A stretch of DNA of 9,806 bases, from assembly GCA_026398715.1 (NCBI GenBank), contig JAPLSI010000133.1:1-9806 (forward strand), written 5' to 3'. A program made the translations under genes and the position numbers. This document shows, piece by piece, positions 4,756-9,806 of this stretch (its first letter is position 1; each line of letters opens with the position of its first letter). The notes below the pieces were generated by a model. That model was given only the letters and a program-made list of their open reading frames with translations, did not search any database and was not told the origin of the DNA. The stretch comes from Gammaproteobacteria bacterium (lineage in GTDB: Bacteria; Pseudomonadota; Gammaproteobacteria; Xanthomonadales; Xanthomonadaceae).

Positions 4756-6579
4756 CTAGAGGATCGGGATGAAGCCGGCCCCGAACACCGTCAATATGCG
4801 GGTGTAGACGGATTTCAGGGTCAGGTTCACCTCCGGGAAGTCGCCGACCGCCTCGTAGCAATCATGGAATCCGGGGGCGCCGGGCGGCAGGGGCAGGCAG
4901 CCGGGCTTGAGCTCGTAGCTGGTGGCGTATGGAAACGGCCAGACATCGAAGATGGGCAGCTTTTCCGACAGCTTGCCCAGGTTGTAGTTGATCTGCGACA
5001 GCGCCGGCAGCGTTTCACGCGGGGCGATGGTCCAGGAATTGCCCGGCTTGATGTCGCGCCGGATGCTGTCCGCCAGGGCCTTGGCAAAGGCCGGGTCGTG
5101 CACCATCACCAGGCTTTCGGTGTTGAAGTCATTCGACCGGGGGTCGAAGTTGTGGCTGCCGACGATGCCGATGCGCTCGTCCACGACCATGGACTTGGAG
5201 TGCAGGCCGATGCGCACGCCGGCCCGCTTCAACGGCACCGGCCGGCGGCTGGAGCCCGAGCCCAGCCAGCGCTCGTCCGCCTCGTCCTCGGCAGCCAGTG
5301 CCTCGGCGGCGCCTGGCACCGCCATCAGGTCGATCGGCATGTCGGCCGGAAACGGCTTGTACTCATGTATCTGGAAGCCCAGCTCGCGCAGGTACAGGCG
5401 CTTGTACTTGTGCGACATCGCATAAACGGGAAAGGCATCGGTCGCGGCCAGCGAATTGGTGGACACGATCACCGACAGCGGCGGATTGCGCTTGTGCAGG
5501 CGGCGGAACAGTTGCCGAGCCTGACGCGACATCACCAGGTACGGAGTCTGCAGCAGCAACTCCTTCTCGCTGCCGGCCAGCGCGCCCAGCAGGGCTTCGG
5601 ACGCATCCACGCGACTCTTGGTGCCCTCGTCGTGCTTGCCAGGCAAGTCACCGAAGAAGTCGATCCTGCCGACCTGGTAAAGGAAGGGCGACAGGTGCGC
5701 AAGTACGGTTGCGCCGTCGCCGGCGTCGGCGGCCATCTTCTGGACGCGCGCCGACCGTTGCGGCGGCGGAGCCTCCGGCGGACCCTTGTTCGCGATCAGT
5801 ACCCGCGCCACGTCGCCCAGGTCCGAGGGCGGCAATGCGCGGCGGTCGTTCCAGAACGCCTCGAAATTGCGCTTCATCGCCACGGTGACCGGCCCGGCGA
5901 TCAGCAGGTCGCGGTCGCGGTAGTTGTATTCGTCGTTCCAGTCGAAATATTCGTCCTGCACGTTGCGTCCGCCGATCACCGCCATGCGGTCGTCGACGAT
6001 CATTACCTTGTTGTGCATCCGCTGGTTGAGGTCGCGGAAACGGAAGATGATCGCGCCCGCGAATTCCAGTGGGCTGACCTTGGCCTGGTCGAACACCGGG
6101 TTATAGATGCGAAGCTCGAAGTTGCGATGGAAACCGGCCAGTCGCGCCTGCAATTCCGGATCGGCCAAGCCTCCAAGCTGGTCCATCAGCAGCCGCACTT
6201 TCACGCCGCGCCTGGCGGCAGCGCGCAGTTCGTCCAGCACCACGCGACCGGCATCATCGCGCTCGAAATGGAAAGTCTGCAGGTCGATGCTGCGGCGCGC
6301 GGCCCGGATCAGGTGCACACGGGACAGCAAAGCGTTGTGGCCCTCGTCCAGGATCACCACGCTGTGCCGCGGCGCCTCGGGCGTGGACGCGGCGTAGGCC
6401 TGGTCGCCCAGGGCCAGCAGGGGGGAGTCCACGGCGCACTCGGTGCTGCAACCGACTTCGGTGCTGCGCGCATTCTCGGCGTAGTCGCCGGCCTGCAGGC
6501 GCTCGTTGCGGGAAACATGCGAACACGCGCCCAGCAACAGCAGCGTGCCGGCCAGCGCAAGGCGCAGGCGGCGGGTCAT
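4756..6579 (-). CDS. Phospholipase D-family lipoprotein, cardiolipin synthase C-like
   Basis: A 607-residue member of the PLD superfamily with two HKD motifs: MHNKVMIVDD (His189, Lys191, Asp196), followed by GGRN, and LHSKSMVVDE (His460, Lys462, Asp467), followed by GSHNFDPRS. Relatives such as E. coli ClsC (YmdC) join two phospholipids to make cardiolipin; hydrolysis or other transphosphatidylation is equally possible. The context LRIYNP...FRFRDLNQRMHNK resembles ClsC closely. The N-terminus is a lipoprotein signal with lipobox LLGAC, the lipidated residue being Cys19; Ser at +2 suggests outer-membrane sorting by the E. coli rule. It is longer than ClsC (473 residues, from memory), with an insert before the second HKD motif and about 120 residues after it. 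ATG 6579 overlaps the YceI stop (ATGA), so it is the last gene of the ParA-SixA-YceI-PLD operon. Confidence 0.92.
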   Translation of the reverse strand: MTRRLRLALAGTLLLLGACSHVSRNERLQAGDYAENARSTEVGCSTECAVDSPLLALGDQAYAASTPEAPRHSVVILDEGHNALLSRVHLIRAARRSIDLQTFHFERDDAGRVVLDELRAAARRGVKVRLLMDQLGGLADPELQARLAGFHRNFELRIYNPVFDQAKVSPLEFAGAIIFRFRDLNQRMHNKVMIVDDRMAVIGGRNVQDEYFDWNDEYNYRDRDLLIAGPVTVAMKRNFEAFWNDRRALPPSDLGDVARVLIANKGPPEAPPPQRSARVQKMAADAGDGATVLAHLSPFLYQVGRIDFFGDLPGKHDEGTKSRVDASEALLGALAGSEKELLLQTPYLVMSRQARQLFRRLHKRNPPLSVIVSTNSLAATDAFPVYAMSHKYKRLYLRELGFQIHEYKPFPADMPIDLMAVPGAAEALAAEDEADERWLGSGSSRRPVPLKRAGVRIGLHSKSMVVDERIGIVGSHNFDPRSNDFNTESLVMVHDPAFAKALADSIRRDIKPGNSWTIAPRETLPALSQINYNLGKLSEKLPIFDVWPFPYATSYELKPGCLPLPPGAPGFHDCYEAVGDFPEVNLTLKSVYTRILTVFGAGFIPIL

Positions 6580-7172
6580 GGCGCGGGTTTTTCCGCGCGC
6601 AGTCGTACCGTGAACCTGAAATCCACCTCGTCCTTCAACATGGCTCGGTAGGCTGTCATTCCAAATGCATGGCGGCTGACGGTTCCCTGCACGTTGATAT
6701 CGCAGTCACGACCGGGCTGGCCGCACTCGGAAGGTAGCAGCCGGAAACTGACTGGCTGCGTAAGGCCGCGCAAGGTCAGCTTGCCGGCCAGCATCCCGCC
6801 CTCATGCAATACCGCATCGCTGAAGAGTTCGGACTCGAAACGAATGGTCGGGTGGCGGTTCAGTGCCAGGAAGGCATCGGACCGGGTTACCCGCTCCATC
6901 CACCGCGGCCCGTCCACGCGCACGTTGCGCCCGTCCACCTGCACCGTCGCCGTCCAGCCGGCTTCCTTCGACCCGGCGAACTTGCCGCTGACCCGCGTCA
7001 GGTGGCCTTGGGTCGGCTTGCGCATGCGCAAGGTGACGGCGAAGGAGGCACTGGAGTGCGGACCGTCGATGGCCAGCGTCTTCACGACCGGCGGGGACTG
7101 GGGCTGGGCCTGGACGGCCATGGTCGCCAGGGCGGCAAACAGGAACAGCGACGCGCGGGGCGCGCGGCTCAT
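6576..7172 (-). CDS. YceI-family exported lipid-binding protein
   Basis: A 198-residue protein with an N-terminal Sec signal peptide (MSRAPRASLFLFAALATMAV, probable cleavage after Ala-Gln-Ala near residue 22), so the mature protein should be periplasmic. The rest fits the YceI lipocalin-like beta barrel: LAIDGPHSSASFAV, FLALNRHPTIRFES, LTLRGLTQPVSF and a C-terminal stretch RHAFGMTAYRAMLKDEVDF. Family members whose structures are known hold an isoprenoid chain such as polyprenyl pyrophosphate or ubiquinone-8; the ligand here is unknown. The start is ATG 7172, which gives a clean signal peptide; a longer reading from 7229 would put an Arg/Ser-rich leader in front and overlap sixA, so it is rejected. 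It begins 4 bases after the sixA stop and ends overlapping the PLD start. Confidence 0.92.
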   Translation of the reverse strand: MSRAPRASLFLFAALATMAVQAQPQSPPVVKTLAIDGPHSSASFAVTLRMRKPTQGHLTRVSGKFAGSKEAGWTATVQVDGRNVRVDGPRWMERVTRSDAFLALNRHPTIRFESELFSDAVLHEGGMLAGKLTLRGLTQPVSFRLLPSECGQPGRDCDINVQGTVSRHAFGMTAYRAMLKDEVDFRFTVRLRAEKPAP

Positions 7173-7176
7173 CCCG

Positions 7177-7653
7177 TCATGGCCACCAGAACGCCGCGAG
7201 CTTGGCGACGCCCGGCTCGAGTGCCGCATCCACCGGCAGGCTCAGCACCGCCACGCCGCCGGCCGGCATGCCGCGAAAATCGCCCGACTGGCCCGAGGCC
7301 AGCAGTGCGGCCATCTGTTCCAGGCCCGGGTTGTGGCCGATCAGCAGCACCCGCGCGTGCTCGCGATGCTCGTCCGCTACCTGCATCAGCGTGCCGGGCG
7401 TAGCCTCGTAGATCCTCTCGTCCTGCAACTGCTCGACATAACCCATCGCCTGCAGCACTTGTTCCAGGGTCTCCCGCGCGCGCCGCGCCGGCGAGCAGAC
7501 GATGCGGTCGGGCAGGTATCCGTGGTCCTTCAACCAGCGGCCGGCGGCTTCGGCTTCGGCCAGCCCCTGGCGCGACAAGGGTCGGTCGCGATCGTCCTGG
7601 CCCGCGGCGGCGGACTCGGCATGGGCATGGCGCAACAGGATCAGTTCACGCAT
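7177..7653 (-). CDS. sixA: Phosphohistidine phosphatase SixA
   Basis: A 158-residue histidine phosphatase of the short SixA type. SixA removes phosphate from phosphohistidine; in E. coli it acts on the phosphotransferase protein NPr, and an older view has it acting on the ArcB HPt domain. The catalytic motif is LRHAHAE, with Arg8 and His9; DRPLSRQGLAEAEAAGRWL (23-41) is typical of the family, CSPARRARET (53-62) gives a phosphate-binding Arg, and IGHNPG (105-110) gives the second catalytic His107. The ATG at 7653 overlaps the parA stop by one base (TGATG), so the two are translationally coupled; a start further upstream at 7674 would add seven residues and run into parA. Its place behind an orphan ParA and before two envelope proteins does not reveal its target. 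Confidence 0.93.
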   Translation of the reverse strand: MRELILLRHAHAESAAAGQDDRDRPLSRQGLAEAEAAGRWLKDHGYLPDRIVCSPARRARETLEQVLQAMGYVEQLQDERIYEATPGTLMQVADEHREHARVLLIGHNPGLEQMAALLASGQSGDFRGMPAGGVAVLSLPVDAALEPGVAKLAAFWWP

Positions 7654-8285
7654 CAGACAGTCTTCCTTAACCATTTGAGGATGGGCGCCCAGTCTTCCTG
7701 GTGGCCGCGGATTTGTTCGGAGTGGTAATCGAAGACGCTCTTGCCCAGCGCCACCATCAATACGTAGGCCTGCGTGTCACGCAGTTCACCCACCACGGGG
7801 TAGGGCCAGGACTTGAGCTGGCTGACCGCCTGCTGCGAGGCGCTGGTCCAGGGCTTGAGACGGTTGCCGACCAGGCCCACCGGCAGCTTGCCCTTCTTCA
7901 CGCGCGGGTTCAGCGCCAGCGAATTGAGGAAGGGAACGGTCGCTTCCAGGTCGATCATGGACGGGTTGACCGGCACGATCACCGCGTCGGCCCGGGCCAG
8001 GTAGGCCTCCAGGTCGTCGCCCATCGCGCCCGCCGCGCCGTCGATCACCATGCGCTCGATGTCGCTGGGGACGTTTTTTTCCCAATTTCGCTTGGTGCCG
8101 TCGATCGGCAGCACCGCCGTTGGGGACGCCGCACGCTTTTCGCACCAGTGGGTGGACGACTTCTGCCGGTCGGCATCCACCAGCACGGTGCGCTTGCCCT
8201 CCAGCGCGAAGTAGGCGGCCAGGTTGGTGGCCAGGGTGGACTTGCCGGCGCCGCCTTTCGAGCTGGCGACCAGTACCGTGCGCAT
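7653..8285 (-). CDS. ParA/MinD-type P-loop ATPase, orphan
   Basis: A 210-residue ATPase of the ParA/MinD group. The deviant Walker A motif KGGAGKST (residues 10-17, counted from ATG 8285) has the signature first Lys; VDADRQKSS carries the A' Asp; VIDGAAG is the Walker B segment, with Gly-Ala-Ala where many ParAs have Thr-Pro-Pro. Such proteins dimerise on ATP and usually position DNA, division or surface machinery. No ParB and no centromere-like repeats are visible beside it, so chromosome or plasmid partition is not supported; a role in positioning an envelope complex is only a guess. AGGAG at 8296-8292 abuts the ATG at 8291 but sits 6 bases from the ATG at 8285, so I choose 8285. It is the first gene of the operon with sixA, yceI and the PLD gene, and is divergent from gltB. 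Confidence 0.9.
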   Translation of the reverse strand: MRTVLVASSKGGAGKSTLATNLAAYFALEGKRTVLVDADRQKSSTHWCEKRAASPTAVLPIDGTKRNWEKNVPSDIERMVIDGAAGAMGDDLEAYLARADAVIVPVNPSMIDLEATVPFLNSLALNPRVKKGKLPVGLVGNRLKPWTSASQQAVSQLKSWPYPVVGELRDTQAYVLMVALGKSVFDYHSEQIRGHQEDWAPILKWLRKTV

Positions 8286-8291
8286 GGGCAT

Positions 8292-8296
8292 CTCCT
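8292..8296 (-). promoter_or_regulatory. Ribosome binding site that decides the parA start
   Basis: AGGAG on the minus strand directly touches ATG 8291 (no spacer) but lies 6 bases before ATG 8285. The 6-base spacing is functional, so translation should begin at 8285 with Met-Arg-Thr-Val rather than two codons earlier. Confidence 0.7.
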
Positions 8297-8419
8297 AGCG
8301 AGGGGCTTCGGACCACTTTACATGAAAGAGCAGAAACTCTAACTCGCTGTGTGACCTTGGCATTGAAGCGTTCGCCACCCCGGCCACCACGGCTGCGGGC
8401 GAGCGCGCCCCCAAGCCTC
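8297..8419. promoter_or_regulatory. Divergent control region of parA operon and gltB
   Basis: Between the two divergent genes lies a short AT-richer patch (about 8311-8345) that probably holds promoters for one or both. On the plus strand, TTTACA (8317-8322) resembles a -35 box with TCTAAC (8338-8343) as a poor -10 at a short 15-base spacing. On the minus strand, the same patch reads TGTAAA as a -10-like hexamer without a good -35. A small dyad AGAG-CAGAAA-CTCT (8327-8340) lies in it. None of these is strong. Bases 8345-8419 are GC-rich gltB leader. Confidence 0.3.
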
Positions 8420-8428
8420 GGAGGGTCC

Positions 8429-9806
8429 ATGGACAGCGCGGTAGCGAAGGGCCTGTATGCCCCCGGCTTCGAACGCGACAGTTGTGGCTTCGGATTGATC
8501 GCCGACCTCGACGATCGCCCCGACCGCGGCCTGGTGGAAGCCGCGCTGACTGCCCTGTCCCGTCTGGCGCATCGCGGGGCGGTGGGCGCGGATGGCCGAA
8601 GCGGTGATGGCTGTGGCCTGTTGATCCGCCGCCCGGCCGCGTTCCTGTCCGCCATTGCGGCCGAAGCGGGCATTGGGCCGAGCCAGAATTTCGCGGTCGG
8701 AATGGTCTTCCTGCCCGACGACGAGCGCGATGCGGCCTTCGCCCGCGCGATGCTGACCAGCGCACTGGCCAGCCAGCGCCTGGACGTGGCGGGATGGCGG
8801 GTCGTGCCGGTCGATCGCGAGGCCTGCGGCCAGATCGCGCTGGCCGGCATGCCGCGCATCGAGCAAGTGTTCGTCGATGCGCCCGACGGATTGCCTGCGC
8901 CCGATTTCGAACGCGCGATGTTCCTGGCGCGTCGTTCTGCGGAAAAATCCCTGGCCAGCCTTGCCGGCTTTTATGTCGTCAGTCTTTCGGCGGCGACGCT
9001 GGGCTACAAGGCGATGGTGTTGCCCGATTCATTGGCCGCGGTGTACCCGGACCTGGCGCGCGCCGATCTCGCTTCATCGGTGGTGGTTTTCCACCAGCGC
9101 TTTTCGACCAACACCGCGCCCGCCTGGAAACTCGCGCAACCGTTTCGCCTGCTGGCGCACAACGGCGAGATCAACACCATCGAAGGCAACCGCCACTGGT
9201 CGCTGGCGCGCGGCGCACGCTGGTCCACGCCGCGCCTGGACTTCAGCCAGCTGCAGCCGCTGGTGTCGCTGGACGGTTCCGATTCGCAAAGCCTCGACAA
9301 CATGCTCGAAGCGTTGCTGGTCGGCGGCATGGACTTGCTGCAGGCGATGCGCATCCTGATTCCGCCGGCGACCTCGTCGCTGGAATACAAGGATCCGGAT
9401 CTGGCCGCCTTCTACGAATACTTCGGCCTGTCGCTGGACCCGTGGGACGGCCCGGCCGGCATCGTGCTGTGCGATTCGCGCTATGCCGCCTGCACGCTCG
9501 ACCGCAACGGCCTGCGCCCCGCGCGCTGGACGCTGACCGATACGCGCCGGCTGATCGTTGCGTCGGAAACCGGCGTGTTCGACTGCGCGCCGGAAAACAT
9601 CATCGCCAAGGGCAAGCTCGGCCCCGGCGAAATGCTGGCGGTGGATTTGCTGGAAGGCCGCCTGCTGTCCAGCGAAGACATCGACGCCATCAATCGCGAA
9701 CGCGCGCCGTTCAAGCGCTGGCTGAAGCAGGGCGTCACCTACCTTACGGCCGAATTGATCGATCCGTCGCTGGCCGCGGAACCCTTTGATGCGGCCACGC
9801 TGCGCC
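8429..9806 (+). CDS. gltB: Glutamate synthase large (alpha) subunit GltB, N-terminal part (3' end outside window)
   Basis: The first 459 codons of GltB, open to the end of the window. NADPH-dependent glutamate synthase makes two glutamates from glutamine and 2-oxoglutarate in nitrogen assimilation. The visible part is the N-terminal class-II glutamine amidotransferase domain. A short propeptide precedes RDSCGFG; Cys19 should become the N-terminal nucleophile after cleavage. Further hallmarks are LAHRGAVGADGRSGDGCG, HQRFSTNTAP, PFRLLAHNGEINT, GNRHW, GSDSQSLDNMLE, NGLRPAR and SETGVFD, all in the expected order and spacing. ATG 8429 has GGAGGG at 8420-8425 in front. The full protein is usually near 1,480-1,500 residues, so the FMN/2-oxoglutarate and C-terminal domains, and probably gltD, lie beyond the window. 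Nothing is odd in the visible part. Confidence 0.97.
   Translation, partial: MDSAVAKGLYAPGFERDSCGFGLIADLDDRPDRGLVEAALTALSRLAHRGAVGADGRSGDGCGLLIRRPAAFLSAIAAEAGIGPSQNFAVGMVFLPDDERDAAFARAMLTSALASQRLDVAGWRVVPVDREACGQIALAGMPRIEQVFVDAPDGLPAPDFERAMFLARRSAEKSLASLAGFYVVSLSAATLGYKAMVLPDSLAAVYPDLARADLASSVVVFHQRFSTNTAPAWKLAQPFRLLAHNGEINTIEGNRHWSLARGARWSTPRLDFSQLQPLVSLDGSDSQSLDNMLEALLVGGMDLLQAMRILIPPATSSLEYKDPDLAAFYEYFGLSLDPWDGPAGIVLCDSRYAACTLDRNGLRPARWTLTDTRRLIVASETGVFDCAPENIIAKGKLGPGEMLAVDLLEGRLLSSEDIDAINRERAPFKRWLKQGVTYLTAELIDPSLAAEPFDAATLR

Noticed and set aside
4864..6651. Long plus-strand open frame opposite the PLD gene
   Set aside because: The opposite strand encodes a full PLD protein with both HKD motifs and a lipobox; the plus-strand frame has only low-complexity composition.
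8366..8375. Ten-base match AAGCGTTCGC shared with the arm of the repeat at 3590-3599, possibly another repeat copy before gltB
   Set aside because: The identity does not extend beyond the 10-mer and there is no GTAG or hairpin next to it; chance is enough.
7786..8859. Minus-strand open frame spanning parA and the gltB start
   Set aside because: It crosses two genes in opposite directions and their promoter region; the content is Arg/Pro/Ser-rich without motifs.
1..9806. Search for CRISPR arrays, tRNA/rRNA, integrases, toxin-antitoxin pairs, defence genes or phage genes
   Set aside because: None seen by reading both strands; apart from the 3015-3630 gap, the genes are ordinary chromosomal ones.

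Overview
The window is GC-rich bacterial chromosome, densely packed with genes whose codons mostly end in G or C. The gene set (EAL protein, UppP, PlsC-type acyltransferase, YheT-type hydrolase, a ParA/SixA/YceI/phospholipase-D cluster, and GltB) and the style of the proteins suggest a gammaproteobacterium of the Xanthomonadales/Lysobacterales. That placement is inference from memory of similar proteins, not a database result.

Layout. (1) 1-1401, plus strand: the 3' end of a c-di-GMP phosphodiesterase (EAL domain), overlapping by ATGA with uppP (undecaprenyl-diphosphatase). (2) 1410-3014, minus strand: a PlsC-type acyltransferase followed by a YheT-type alpha/beta hydrolase that has lost the segment carrying its nucleophile. 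Two 3-codon mini-ORFs link the two genes in overlapping ATGA steps. (3) 3015-3630: a 616-base stretch with no credible gene. It holds two inverted copies (138 and 140 bp) of a hairpin repeat, each built of GTAG-led REP-like units, plus a third partial copy. (4) 3631-4673, minus strand: a DUF1232/YkvA-family protein and a hotdog-fold acyl-CoA thioesterase, with a candidate sigma-70 promoter in front. (5) 4756-8285, minus strand: a tight four-gene operon, orphan ParA-type ATPase, then SixA phosphohistidine phosphatase, then exported YceI protein, then a lipoprotein of the phospholipase D/cardiolipin synthase C type. (6) 8429-9806, plus strand: the first 459 codons of gltB, divergent from the parA operon and running off the window.

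How the genes fit together. Much of the window concerns envelope lipids: UppP recycles the cell-wall carrier lipid, the acyltransferase makes or remodels phosphatidic acid, the PLD lipoprotein could rearrange phospholipids, and YceI proteins bind isoprenoid lipids. GltB is nitrogen housekeeping (glutamine to glutamate). No phage, integrase, toxin-antitoxin, defence, CRISPR or RNA gene is visible. I see no convincing new multi-gene system. The points most worth a second look are the hydrolase without a nucleophile elbow, the structured repeats at 3078-3598, and the overlapping mini-ORFs at 2207-2226.
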